Origin: Clostridium rhizosphaerae
GTDB lineage: Bacteria; Bacillota; Clostridia; Clostridiales; Clostridiaceae
Assembly (NCBI RefSeq): GCF_016765585.1
Contig: NZ_JAESWC010000018.1
Location: 62,001 to 126,000, forward strand
Direction of reading: 5' to 3'
Length of the DNA stretch: 64,000 nucleotides
Shown here piece after piece: positions 7,442-15,989 of the stretch; position 1 is the stretch's first letter; every line of letters starts with the position of its first letter. Position numbers and translations under genes: made by a program. The notes beneath the pieces are model-generated. The model had not been told where the DNA came from, did not search any database, and was given only the letters and a program-made list of their open reading frames with translations.

Positions 7442-7633
7442 AACAATACCTCCTATTTATAAGTTTTATCTTAAACTCATCTAATTCATCTGTATACTTG
7501 TATTTCAAACCTTACACCAAAAATAACATTAACTATATTAATTATACATAAAAATAAAACATCCTACATTGCTTTTTAAAAAATCATTGCAATACCATTA
7601 TATAAAATTCACATATTCTCACTAAAACAAAAA

Positions 7634-7671
7634 TAGCCAGTAAAAGCAATTTACTTCGCTTTTACTGGCTA
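7634..7671 (-). terminator. terminator of the 7682-9006 operon
   Basis: TAGCCAGTAAAAGC at 7634-7647 pairs perfectly with GCTTTTACTGGCTA at 7658-7671. On the minus strand it is followed by TTTTTGTTTT, a textbook rho-independent terminator 11 nt past the hydrolase stop codon. Confidence 0.8.
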
Positions 7672-7681
7672 GGTTATCTCT

Positions 7682-8338
7682 TCATTTTTCCACACTCTTT
7701 TGTTTCTCATCATTTAACCATTTAATAATATCATTCTTATTTTTTAATAAAACCTCATGCCCAGCTGGATATAATCTAAAGCTTACATTTTTGCTTCTCT
7801 CTTTAAAAAACTTATAATTTTCCTCACCAATATGAAGTGGAAATATTGGATCAAATTCTCCGTGTGAAATAAATATGGCTACGTCTTCAACAGGCTTTAT
7901 CTTATATTCCTCTTTTACAAACCTTGGTATATATCCGCTTAAAGCTGCAATACCCCTTATATTATTGCCCAAAACAAGAGCTAAGGACATTGAAAGAATA
8001 GCACCTTGACTAAACCCTAAAAGATACTGCTTATTTACATCAATTGGGTAAGTTTCAGCTGCCTTATAAATAAACTCTTCTAAATTTTTTATTGCATTAT
8101 CAAAGGACTCCCTGTCCGGATTTCCATAACCTTTTATTGAAAAATATGCATAACCACTTCCTTGAATTATAGAACCTCTTATTCCTATCAGTATAAAATC
8201 ATTTTTAAGTTCCTCTACTAAACTGAGTATATCTGCTTCATTACTTCCCATTCCATGCATTACATAAATTGCAGGATACTTTTCTCCATCTTTTATGTTA
8301 GCCGGAAGAGAAATTTTATATGAAAATAAATTCTCCAT
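7682..8338 (-). CDS. alpha/beta hydrolase (phospholipase/carboxylesterase type)
   Basis: 218 aa, cytosolic. HGMGS oxyanion-hole segment near residue 29, nucleophile elbow GFSQG near 108, acid residue in FDPIFP near 162, and catalytic His in AGHEV near 191 give a complete Ser-Asp-His triad. The arrangement is that of the small carboxylesterase/phospholipase family (YtpA/YpeA-like esterases); the substrate cannot be deduced. It starts 23 nt after the reductase gene at 8362-9006 and shares its terminator. Confidence 0.75.
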   Translation of the reverse strand: MENLFSYKISLPANIKDGEKYPAIYVMHGMGSNEADILSLVEELKNDFILIGIRGSIIQGSGYAYFSIKGYGNPDRESFDNAIKNLEEFIYKAAETYPIDVNKQYLLGFSQGAILSMSLALVLGNNIRGIAALSGYIPRFVKEEYKIKPVEDVAIFISHGEFDPIFPLHIGEENYKFFKERSKNVSFRLYPAGHEVLLKNKNDIIKWLNDEKQKSVEK

Positions 8339-8361
8339 ATATGCTCCTCCGTCATTTCAAT

Positions 8362-9006
8362 TTATTTATCTCTGACTGTAAATCTCTCTTGATGATGCTT
8401 TGGATTTTCAATTTCATCTAAAACTGCCAATGCCATTGTACCAGTGGTTGTATGAGATGATCCGTCTGGTGCAATAAGTAATTCATCTTGTCCAAGAACA
8501 ACATCCTTCTTCTCCCCAGGCTCAAATATTGCAGAAGGAGATATCCCAACCCAATTTACATTGTCTACTTCTTTTAAGAAAAGTAATTCTTTTAATTGAT
8601 TTTCTGGAATTGAAACCCACGCCTCACTGCCAGGCATTACTTTAATATCTTCTACAAACAAGTGCTTATCTTCACCTGTTTTTAAGCTGCCTGCACCAAG
8701 AATAAAGATAATACGAGGTGATTTTGCTTCCCTAAATAATGCAACTAACTTTGCTGCTAAATCCACATGTCTATAAGCCTTTGATGGTTCTGTAGCAAAG
8801 GCATTTACAATTACATCAAAGCTATTCAAGTCTTCACGTGTTAAGTCAAAGGCATCTTTTTCAAGAACTGTAACTTTGTCACCTAAAAGGCTTTTTGCTT
8901 TTATCTCTTCTCTAACTATAGCTGTTACCTCATGTCCACGGGTAATTGCTTCCTTATAAATATCACTTCCAGCCTTTCCTGTTGCTCCTATAATTCCAAT
9001 TTTCAT
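8362..9006 (-). CDS. NAD(P)-binding oxidoreductase, atypical SDR (YwnB-like)
   Basis: 214 aa. Rossmann N-terminus GIIGATGKAGSDIYKEA (GxxGxxG), then VTAIVR, the FDVIVNAFAT strand, and a C-terminal ALAVLDEIENPKH helix. The pattern matches the NAD(P)H-binding YwnB group of atypical short-chain dehydrogenases, which lack the classical YxxxK catalytic pair. Likely a cytosolic redox-stress or quinone-type reductase, by family only. First gene of a two-gene operon with the hydrolase. Confidence 0.75.
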   Translation of the reverse strand: MKIGIIGATGKAGSDIYKEAITRGHEVTAIVREEIKAKSLLGDKVTVLEKDAFDLTREDLNSFDVIVNAFATEPSKAYRHVDLAAKLVALFREAKSPRIIFILGAGSLKTGEDKHLFVEDIKVMPGSEAWVSIPENQLKELLFLKEVDNVNWVGISPSAIFEPGEKKDVVLGQDELLIAPDGSSHTTTGTMALAVLDEIENPKHHQERFTVRDK

Positions 9007-9040
9007 ATATAAATTACCTCCAATTTTATTTAATTCTACT

Positions 9041-9114
9041 TATATATAAAGCATTAAATTCTTACATTATGCTAAGCAAATATCCAATCTCCAAGGATTT
9101 TTGCTTTATATATA
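9041..9114. repeat. palindromic repeat, shorter copy C
   Basis: It has the same apical ATATCCAATCT..AAGGATTTTT hairpin and TTCTTACATTA arm as copies A and B, but the inner stem is AAGCAAA/TTTGCTT and the outer arms are shorter. It lies just upstream of the 8362-9006 gene, within its 5' untranslated region or promoter. Confidence 0.6.
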
Positions 9115-9315
9115 GAAACTTAAGTAACTTTTTAACCATTAATTACTTTATGTAACCTAATTATAATACCTTACTTTACTGGTTGTCAAGAATAATTATT
9201 ATTTAAATTTTATTCTTTTATGATTTACACCTGTTAATCATATAAAAAAAATTATTCCATGCATAAATAATATAATACATAGAATAATTTTAATAAAATT
9301 TAGTGAAGATTTAAA

Positions 9316-9852
9316 TTAAAGATTTTTGTGTGATCCATCACAATATGGTGGGTTTTTAGTCTGCTTGCAGGCACATAGATAAGCTGTTTCATCCTTTTCA
9401 GCAGTAAATGCCATAGGTTTAAAGGTTGTCCCTTCGTGTGCTCCATTACAAAATGGCTGATTAGAACTTCTTCCACATGTACAGTAGTAGTAAGTTTCTC
9501 CTTTTTTCAGTTCAACGGCTATAGGCGCTTTTTGAGCTACTATAGCTTTCTTATGTGAGCCATCGCAGTATGGTGGATTTTTAGTTTGTTTGCATGCACA
9601 TAAATATGCTGCTTCATCTTTTTCAGCCGTGAAAGCCATAGGTTTAAATTGAGTGCCTTCATGTGAACCATCGCAGAAAGGCTGCTTAGAACTTTTTCCA
9701 CAAGTACAGTAGTAATAAGTTTCTCCCTTTTTAAGATTAACTTGGATAGGAGAATATTGTTTTACAATAGGTCTTTTTATTTCAGCAGGTTTTTCGGTTG
9801 GTTTATCACCTTTTTTATCGCCCTTAAAAAAAGAAAGTAATGATTTGAACAT
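9316..9852 (-). CDS. CDGSH iron-sulfur protein with four modules
   Basis: 178 aa. Four CDGSH-type [2Fe-2S] motifs near residues 50-65, 85-100, 124-139 and 159-175: CTCGKSSKQPFCDGSH, CACKQTKNPPYCDGSH, CTCGRSSNQPFCNGAH, CACKQTKNPPYCDGSH. The third replaces Asp with Asn and Ser with Ala but keeps the three Cys and one His that hold the cluster. Bacterial relatives usually have one or two motifs, so this looks like an internal duplication of a two-motif unit. A Lys-rich N-terminus precedes. Probably an electron-transfer or redox-sensing protein. Confidence 0.85.
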   Translation of the reverse strand: MFKSLLSFFKGDKKGDKPTEKPAEIKRPIVKQYSPIQVNLKKGETYYYCTCGKSSKQPFCDGSHEGTQFKPMAFTAEKDEAAYLCACKQTKNPPYCDGSHKKAIVAQKAPIAVELKKGETYYYCTCGRSSNQPFCNGAHEGTTFKPMAFTAEKDETAYLCACKQTKNPPYCDGSHKNL

Positions 9853-10111
9853 TTGAATTATCCTCCTGTAGTTTTTATTTTTTCTAAGTTTTCTAATTGT
9901 GATGTCTATTATTAATGTTTCTTATTTAAAACCAATGTATGCATCAGCTTTAATTAAATAAAGAAAACACCATTAAGTTTATAGTTACAACCCTCTATTA
10001 CATAAATTAATGCAATAAGCAAAAACTAATTCAGTGCATTAATGAAAGAATTTTTTGTGCCTCAAATAATAGATTTCATCTGCTCAACTTAGCAATAGGA
10101 GGAATTAATTT

Positions 10112-11491
10112 ATGTCAACTTATAAGTGCAAAGTATGCGGTTATATTCACAAAGGAGATGCACCACCTGAAAAATGTCCAGTGTGTAAACAACCTGCCAG
10201 TGCTTTTGAAAAAATACAAGACATTAAAGAAATAGACAAAGTTAAAGAAATTAATAAAAAAGAAAATGATTTGTCCTATCCAAAGGAATATGCAAGAGAT
10301 GATAGAAGCGAGCGATATATGGATGAAATACATAAAATGGCGGTTACAGGAAAGCAAATTATTGGTTCAATGGGTACCAGAATGTATATTCCAAACTGGG
10401 ATGATATTCTTATATTGGGAAATCAGCTAAATCCACCTCCCTTAGATGAATTTGCTGAGGTTAACCCCACAACAATAATAGGCAAATATGCCAAAAACCC
10501 AATGGTACTTGAAAACCCTGTTTATATTTCACATATGTCCTTTGGAGCTTTATCTAAAGAAGCAAAAATTGCTTTAGCAAAAGGAAGTGCGTTGGCTAAA
10601 ACTGCAATGTGCAGCGGTGAAGGTGGAATTCTTCCAGAAGAAATGAATGCTTCTTATAAATACATATTTGAATATGTGCCAAATCTTTATAGCGTTACTA
10701 GAGAAAATCTTCAAAATTCAGATGCTATTGAAATTAAAATAGGACAGGGAAGCAAACCTGGAATGGGTGGACTTCTTCCTGGATGCAAAGTAACTGAGGA
10801 AATAGCCAAAATAAGAAATAAAGAAGTGGGACAGGATGTTATCAGTCCATCTAAATTTGAAAATATTAATTCAAAAGAAGATCTGAGAGAGTTAGTAAGT
10901 AAACTAAGAGCGGAATCAGGGGGAAGACCAATCGGTATTAAAATTGCTGCCTGCAGGATTGAGAGTGATTTAGAATATTGCGTGTTTGCAGAACCTGACT
11001 TCATTACAATTGATGGAAGAGGCGGAGCAACTGCGGCAAGTCCTGAGATTATAAGAGATGCCACAAGCGTTCCAACCATTTATGCATTATATAGAGCACG
11101 AAAATATTTAGATTCAGTTGAGTCAAAAATACAGCTTGTTATTACCGGGGGACTTCGGGTATCTTCTGATTTTGCAAAGGCTCTGGCTATGGGTGCAGAT
11201 GCAGTTGCAATTGGTTCCGCGGCACTCATAGCAGCAGCCTGTCAGCAGTATCGAATATGTGGAACTGGATTGTGCCCAGCGGGTGTTGCAACACATAACC
11301 CTGAACTTAGAAAACGGCTAAATGTAGAAGCTTCCTCTAAGAGAGTAGCAAATTTTTTAAATCTTTCATTGGAAGAGCTAAAAACCTTTGGAAGAATTAC
11401 CGGACATTCAAATATCCATGACATTTGCGTTGAAGATTTATGTACCATTAATAAGGAAATATCTGAATTTACAAATATCAGGCATGCATAG
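10112..11491 (+). CDS. rubredoxin-like / glutamate synthase-domain (GltB2-type) protein
   Basis: 459 aa, start ATG after AGGAGGAATTAATTT. An N-terminal rubredoxin-like knuckle (CKVCGY ... CPVCKQ, residues 5-25) is joined by a Lys-rich linker to an FMN-binding glutamate synthase domain (IGKYAKNPMVLENPVYISHM onward). Visible are the FMN/substrate segments GQGSKPGMGGLLPG, GIKIAA and GGATAASPEI, and the Cys cluster CGTGLCPAGVATHNPELR that binds an iron-sulfur cluster in the family. It lacks the amidotransferase domain, so it may be an NAD(P)H-independent or ferredoxin-linked enzyme. Terminator at 11525-11570. Confidence 0.8.
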   Translation: MSTYKCKVCGYIHKGDAPPEKCPVCKQPASAFEKIQDIKEIDKVKEINKKENDLSYPKEYARDDRSERYMDEIHKMAVTGKQIIGSMGTRMYIPNWDDILILGNQLNPPPLDEFAEVNPTTIIGKYAKNPMVLENPVYISHMSFGALSKEAKIALAKGSALAKTAMCSGEGGILPEEMNASYKYIFEYVPNLYSVTRENLQNSDAIEIKIGQGSKPGMGGLLPGCKVTEEIAKIRNKEVGQDVISPSKFENINSKEDLRELVSKLRAESGGRPIGIKIAACRIESDLEYCVFAEPDFITIDGRGGATAASPEIIRDATSVPTIYALYRARKYLDSVESKIQLVITGGLRVSSDFAKALAMGADAVAIGSAALIAAACQQYRICGTGLCPAGVATHNPELRKRLNVEASSKRVANFLNLSLEELKTFGRITGHSNIHDICVEDLCTINKEISEFTNIRHA

Positions 11492-11524
11492 AACCTTTTT
11501 TGCTAAAAGGATCCTTGATAATGA

Positions 11525-11570
11525 AAACTGGCCAAGGTGACTATATCCCCCTTAGCCGGTTTATCTTTTA
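11525..11570 (+). terminator. terminator after the GltB2-like gene
   Basis: AAACTGGCCAAGG and CCTTAGCCGGTTT form an imperfect stem followed by ATCTTTTATT, about 35 nt past the stop at 11491. Confidence 0.65.
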
Positions 11571-11581
11571 TTCTAATATTT

Positions 11582-11986
11582 CTATTTATTAAAACCTATA
11601 CTGTTTTCTACATAAGCTTTAAAATCCATTAAAGCCGGAGAAACATATCCATCTTTTCGGCAGACCATCTGAATTTTTAATAGACAACGCGGATTCCGAA
11701 CATGAATAAGTGAAATTTTCTCCATATCAAGCCCTGGTATGAAGGGAATTAGTGCGACGCCTAATTTTGCTCCCACAAGTCCGGCAACGGTTCTTTCTTC
11801 AAAAGCTTCAAAAGATATTTTAGGATGAAATCCAGCCTCATGGCAAAGCTCTTCAACAAAATCATGCAGTGAAGTTTCAGACTTATAAAGAATAAACGGA
11901 TCATTTGCTACCTCACACAAATCAACTTCCTTCCTATACGAAAGCCAGTGGCTTTTATGAACTATCAAAAATAATTCTTTATTCAT
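11582..11986 (-). pseudogene. LysR-family regulator, C-terminal fragment
   Basis: 134 codons encode only the C-terminal half of a LysR substrate-binding domain (ELFLIVHKSHWLSYRKEVDL, FEERTVAGLVGAKLGVALIP, DGYVSPALMDFKAYV). The N-terminal helix-turn-helix and first half, about 160 residues, are missing. The fragment meets the 5'-truncated MFS fragment head to head at about 11,986-11,990. This suggests that one deletion removed the shared intergenic region and the 5' halves of a divergent regulator-transporter pair. Not expected to be functional. Confidence 0.75.
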
Positions 11987-11989
11987 AAT

Positions 11990-12598
11990 TGGAATGATAT
12001 ATTCGATAAAAATGCCGCACCTTTTGCGCTTGCTACCTTTATTTTAGCTTGTGCTTACTCAGGCGTTTCAGCCTTTTTATCCCTATATGCAAAAAATATA
12101 GGCATGGTAGAAACTGCAAGTACTTTCTTTATTATTTATGCTGTATTTGTTTTAATCTCTCGTCCATTTACAGGACGTTGGTCTGATAAATTCGGTTCAA
12201 AAGCAATTATTTATCCTTGCTTAATTATTTTTGCGGTAGGAATGCTTTTGTTAAGCCAAACTAGATTTAGCGGCATGATGCTCCTTGCCGGTGCTTTTAT
12301 TGGTATAGGCTATGGCTCAGTAACCCCTGTATTTCAAACACAAACTATCAGTTCTGTGGAATCACATAGAGTTGGAATCGCTAACTCTTTATTCTTTAAC
12401 TCCATGGATGCAGGAATGGCTATTGGCGCATTTATCTTAGGAATTGCAGCAAATACTCTTGGCTATCGCAGCGTTTATGTATTTGGAGTAGTTTTAATTG
12501 CGGTTACTGCTCTTTTATATTTTGTACTGACAGGAAAGAAAGAGAAACCTCAGTACGATGTTTCTTCTGAAAATGATGCTGAGGAAATTGCAAGTTAG
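11990..12598 (+). pseudogene. MFS transporter, C-terminal fragment
   Basis: An open frame of about 203 codons encodes the last half of a major facilitator (FALATFILACAYSGVSAFLS, RPFTGRWSDKFGSKAIIYP, LLAGAFIGIGYGSVTPVFQT) with about six membrane segments. The first six helices are absent, and no start codon with a ribosome binding site exists at the junction. It is the partner of the LysR fragment in a deletion scar. RWSDKFG is the conserved loop motif between helices 8 and 9. Confidence 0.75.
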
Positions 12599-12641
12599 AG
12601 TTCTTTTCCAACAGGTTATAAAAAGAAAGCAGCTCTATAAT

Positions 12642-12688
12642 AAACAAGCCAGTCAAAGTGAAAACAATTCACCTTAACTGGCTTGTTT
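12642..12688. terminator. bidirectional terminator
   Basis: AAACAAGCCAGT pairs perfectly with ACTGGCTTGTTT, with an additional GTGAA/TTCAC inner stem. The A and T runs on either side suit convergent transcripts from the MFS remnant and the 12764 gene. Confidence 0.7.
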
Positions 12689-12763
12689 AATTTCCTTCAT
12701 TTTATTAAGCACTTTATTTCTGTACCATCTAATAAAGTAACAATAATCTTCTTACCTTATCAA

Positions 12764-13141
12764 TTATCCCATTCCTTTAAGACTTGAGGTTCTGCTCGTA
12801 AACCCCAAGTACCGCCTCAGCCTTTTGAATGAGCTTTTCACATTTTCATGTCCAATGTCAATATCACCCAAATAACTTAAAAGCTGACCTTTAAGCGTAT
12901 CGTCAAATCTGATTTTCACTATAACTTGCGGTATATCGTAATCAAGTTCTTTGCTTAATGTAGATAAATCAACATCCGTATGAAAATAACCCTCACACAT
13001 GCTGTCCTTTTGCCACGGGATAAGGTCAATGTCGATTCGGCTTGTGAGTTCGTCGATTTCATTCTGTTTTTCTTTGGGGATAAGCGCTTTTAGCTTACTC
13101 ATAGCCTGCTTTGTTTCTTCGCTTGAAAGTGCGGAATGCAC
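12764..13141 (-). pseudogene. unknown gene, probably 5'-truncated
   Basis: 125 codons opening with GTG at 13141 but with no ribosome binding site, because the sequence upstream is the PhnB-like fragment on the other strand. Product is charged (DLSTLSKELDYDIPQVIVKI, GHENVKSSFKRLRRYLGF); family not recognised. The abrupt join with the 13136 fragment suggests a second head-to-head deletion like that at 11.99 kb. It could still be a complete small protein if transcription enters from elsewhere. Confidence 0.5.
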
Positions 13142-13405
13142 ACCTACTTAAACATTACAGGAAATGATGTCATGTTCTCCGATTGCTTGCCTGGGATGCC
13201 TGTTACTCAAGGCGGTAATTTCAACCTGGCTTATATCTCAAAGGATAAGGATGAAATCACTGGCATTTTTAACCGCCTAAAGAACGATGGTGGTCAAGTA
13301 ATCATGGAGCTTCAAGAGACAATTTGGATCGGCTTGTACGGCTTTTTAACCGATAAGTTCGGTATCAACTGGCAATTTGCCCACGACAGCGGGAATGCTT
13401 TTTAA
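13136..13405 (+). pseudogene. PhnB/VOC-family protein, C-terminal fragment
   Basis: 89 codons (MHTYLNITGNDVMFSDCLPG ... GGQVIMELQETIWIGLYGFL, DKFGINWQF) match the second half of PhnB/YjdN-like glyoxalase-fold proteins. Those normally start about 60 residues earlier with the first beta-alpha-beta unit. No ribosome binding site precedes 13136, and the neighbouring minus-strand frame overlaps it by 6 nt. A truncated gene. Terminator at 13413-13452. Confidence 0.7.
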
Positions 13406-13412
13406 AAAGAAA

Positions 13413-13452
13413 AATAGTAATAGCCGCTTAAAAGAGCGGTTATTACTATTTC
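13413..13452 (+). terminator. terminator after PhnB-like fragment
   Basis: AAATAGTAATA and TATTACTATTT flank an inner CCGCTT/GAGCGG stem, giving a long hairpin just after the stop at 13405. Confidence 0.7.
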
Positions 13453-13517
13453 ATAAAGAAGTAACTATCCTTGAACAATATTGTGACGACGAGGGGCTTT
13501 ATTGAGCTGTGCAAAAT

Positions 13518-14084
13518 TTAGACCCTAAGCGAGCCCCGGAACGCTCTAACACCATAATAAGATTCTGCACCATTATGATACACAAAAACAGTGTCGTACC
13601 GACGATCACAAAAGATTGCCCCGCCGAGTTTTCTGATATTGTCAGGTGTTTTCACCCAGCTGGATGTTTTCATATCGAAATTTCCAAGTGTCTGCAGCTC
13701 TCGGTATTGTTCCTCAGTTAAAAGCTCGATACCCATGCCAGCAGCCATATCCATAGCGCAATTTTGGGGTTTAGGTTCTTTTCTTGACTCCAGTGCCTCC
13801 CTATCGTAACAAATACTTCTACGACCTTTAGGACTTTCTGCAGAACAATCATAAAAAATGTATTCACCCGTCTCATTATCATGACCAATAACATCTGGTT
13901 CGCCGCCGGTTTTCTCCATCTCACTGAGTGACCATAGTTTTTCAGCATTAGCTTCAAGCTTTGCCTGCACTTTAGCCCATTCAATATTATTATGTCGGTT
14001 CATATTTTTCTCAAAACGTTCTTTCAAAATATTGAGTACTTCTTCACGTTGCTCTGATAGTAACTCCTTTTTTTCATTTTCCAT
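13518..14084 (-). CDS. DUF4256 domain-containing protein
   Basis: 188 aa, start ATG after AAAAGGAGTTTTAATT. The family signature segments are present: EKTGGEPDVIGHDNETGEYI, FYDCSAESPKGRRSICYDRE, and the C-terminal DTVFVYHNGAESYYGVRAFR. Cytosolic, no signal peptide. DUF4256 proteins are about this length and their biochemical function is unknown. GC content is visibly higher than that of its neighbours. Confidence 0.8.
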   Translation of the reverse strand: MENEKKELLSEQREEVLNILKERFEKNMNRHNNIEWAKVQAKLEANAEKLWSLSEMEKTGGEPDVIGHDNETGEYIFYDCSAESPKGRRSICYDREALESRKEPKPQNCAMDMAAGMGIELLTEEQYRELQTLGNFDMKTSSWVKTPDNIRKLGGAIFCDRRYDTVFVYHNGAESYYGVRAFRGSLRV

Positions 14085-14128
14085 AATTAAAACTCCTTTT
14101 TAAAATATGATTTATTATGTATACCATT

Positions 14129-14533
14129 TTACAGATTTAAAGATGCCTCAATTATATTTTTAATCTTTATGATTTCATCAAATGAGGTTGCAAATATATA
14201 ATCACTTACATTGATATTGCAAGAATAACTTCCATTTTTAAGCCTGACTAATATAGAAAATCTAACTTTGTCCCCAATTGCGTCATCATCAACTATGCTG
14301 CTGTAAAAAATCCAGTGAGTTTCGGTGGGCTTCTCTTCAAAAGTATTCTGCAAATCATCAGCTATCAACCTTTTTATGCTGTCAGCCAGTATTGAATAAT
14401 CGCCTGAACTAATAATTCTTCCTCCATATTCGTTTGGCTGGCTAAAAATATAGTGCATAGAATTATCATCTTCTTCAAATAGATACCAAACCGTTCTGTT
14501 ATATTCATAGGTCTCATCAAACAGCTTTTTCAA
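14129..14533 (-). CDS. hypothetical protein
   Basis: 134 aa with a probable TTG start at 14531-14533, preceded by AAAGGGGAGATTATT; a longer reading from ATG at 14566 has no ribosome binding site. The product is acidic and beta-rich (YNRTVWYLFEEDDNSMHYIF, SYSCNINVSDYIFATSFDEI), without signal or membrane segments. It resembles small Imm-type or DUF proteins in size but no family is recognised. Confidence 0.6.
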   Translation of the reverse strand: MKKLFDETYEYNRTVWYLFEEDDNSMHYIFSQPNEYGGRIISSGDYSILADSIKRLIADDLQNTFEEKPTETHWIFYSSIVDDDAIGDKVRFSILVRLKNGSYSCNINVSDYIFATSFDEIIKIKNIIEASLNL

Positions 14534-14639
14534 AATAATCTCCCCTTTATAACTTGATTCTATCACATATTGATAAAATTATACCATAGGTTGTAAAAAC
14601 AGCAATTGTGCCTATAAATAAATTATCTATTTTATAAGA

Positions 14640-14757
14640 AAGCTTAATGAATTAAAGGTCAACCATTCTGACTTAAATACTTATCTTAATACAATTATTG
14701 ACGAGTCCATTTATTATTACTACGATTATGTTTTTAGTAATAAGTCCAACAACATAG
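14640..14757 (+). pseudogene. 3' fragment of the 914-1330 gene family
   Basis: About 39 in-frame codons (KLNELKVNHSDLNTYLNTII then DESIYYYYDYVFSNKSN) are nearly identical to the C-terminus encoded at 1213-1329. No start codon or 5' part is present. It is a truncated paralogue lying between two minus-strand genes. Confidence 0.7.
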
Positions 14758-14816
14758 TTTCAATTAGTAAATCGCTATTTGAGTGAGCAAAAATCATGTA
14801 TGTTAGAAACCTATAT

Positions 14817-14855
14817 TAAAAATGCTCTCCGATTTTACCTCAGAGAGCATTTTTA
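14817..14855. terminator. terminator of the glycan operon
   Basis: AAAAATGCTCTC and GAGAGCATTTTT form a strong stem with A and T runs on either side, placed 14 nt after the stop of the last gene of the minus-strand operon at 14869. Confidence 0.8.
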
Positions 14856-14868
14856 ACTTACGTTATTA

Positions 14869-15912
14869 TCAGAAAAAGATTTCAGTATTGATAGACTTCA
14901 TAATTGCCAATCCACCTTGTTCACTTGGGTGCAGCCCATCTCCACTATCAAATTCCTTCATCATACCTGGTTCACCATTTTTTTTATGAACAACTTTATC
15001 GAAATCCAAAACACTATAAAATTCACCACTACTTACTATCCAATGATTAATGGCTCTCCTTAGTTTCTCTTTTTCTATCGTCCAATAATCATCATATAAT
15101 CTAGGCAATATTGTAGTTCCTATCAATTTTATGTTATGGATTTTTATTTGCTTTATCACAATTTTCACTGCATCAACAAATTCTTCTAAAGTTGGGAGTT
15201 CTTCAATACTGCACCATACTTCTCCAGGATGACCCAAATCATTTGTTCCAAGAGCAAAAATCACATGGGTTACACCTGGTATATCCAGAACATCATGCTT
15301 TAACCGTTTAACTGCGGCATCCCCAAAGGCATCAAACCATAATGGTGCACAGTCTCTCATTAATCTATTCCCACTAATTCCTTTGTTAGAGAATGTTACT
15401 TTTCCTCTGTGCTCAGCATACAATTTGTTAGCCAGCGGCCTTGTCCATGTATCTAACCTCGTAATTGAATCTCCAAAAGCAACTATAACTTTAGGCGTCT
15501 CTTCTGTATATATATCCACTTCCTCTAGGCAAGGAATAGTTATATTATCAACCTCACAACCAGATTCTGGTTTTTTTCTTTCTTCAAAAACCATTGTAAT
15601 ATATAATTCATCTCCCGCCTCAAGTAAAAAATCAATATCATCACTAATCAATGTCATTTTTTCAAGTAAAGTAAAAGATGTTTTTCCATCTACTGATACA
15701 TAAAGCTTTTTCTCTTTATCATTGTTTATGCAAATAATAACAGACTTAATTTTAGTTGACTTCTTACCATAATTATTTGAAAATTTTAATCTAATCTTTT
15801 CACCTGCAATATTGTTCTTTATAGTAATGGAGCTTTCCTTTTGTTCATCATTCCATGGCATATATACTGTATTTGAATGTGCTAAGCTCCAAGTACAAAT
15901 CCACTTTTTCAT
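14869..15912 (-). CDS. SGNH/GDSL-family hydrolase
   Basis: 347 aa. N-terminal beta-rich domain (residues 1-135) followed by an SGNH hydrolase domain: block I VAFGDSIT with the nucleophile Ser near 149, block II KGISGNRL (Gly), block III LGTNDLG (Asn), block V DGLHPSE with catalytic Asp and His near 329. Predicted carbohydrate esterase, perhaps deacetylating a glycan. No signal peptide, so probably cytosolic. Last gene of the operon for N-acetylhexosamine glycan use, which would fit removal of acetyl groups, though the substrate is inferred. Confidence 0.75.
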   Translation of the reverse strand: MKKWICTWSLAHSNTVYMPWNDEQKESSITIKNNIAGEKIRLKFSNNYGKKSTKIKSVIICINNDKEKKLYVSVDGKTSFTLLEKMTLISDDIDFLLEAGDELYITMVFEERKKPESGCEVDNITIPCLEEVDIYTEETPKVIVAFGDSITRLDTWTRPLANKLYAEHRGKVTFSNKGISGNRLMRDCAPLWFDAFGDAAVKRLKHDVLDIPGVTHVIFALGTNDLGHPGEVWCSIEELPTLEEFVDAVKIVIKQIKIHNIKLIGTTILPRLYDDYWTIEKEKLRRAINHWIVSSGEFYSVLDFDKVVHKKNGEPGMMKEFDSGDGLHPSEQGGLAIMKSINTEIFF

Positions 15913-15989
15913 AATATTATTTATGCCTTTCTTACAAATTTAATTTACTTCATATTTATATCATTTTAAATCTGAATAAACCAATCAGT

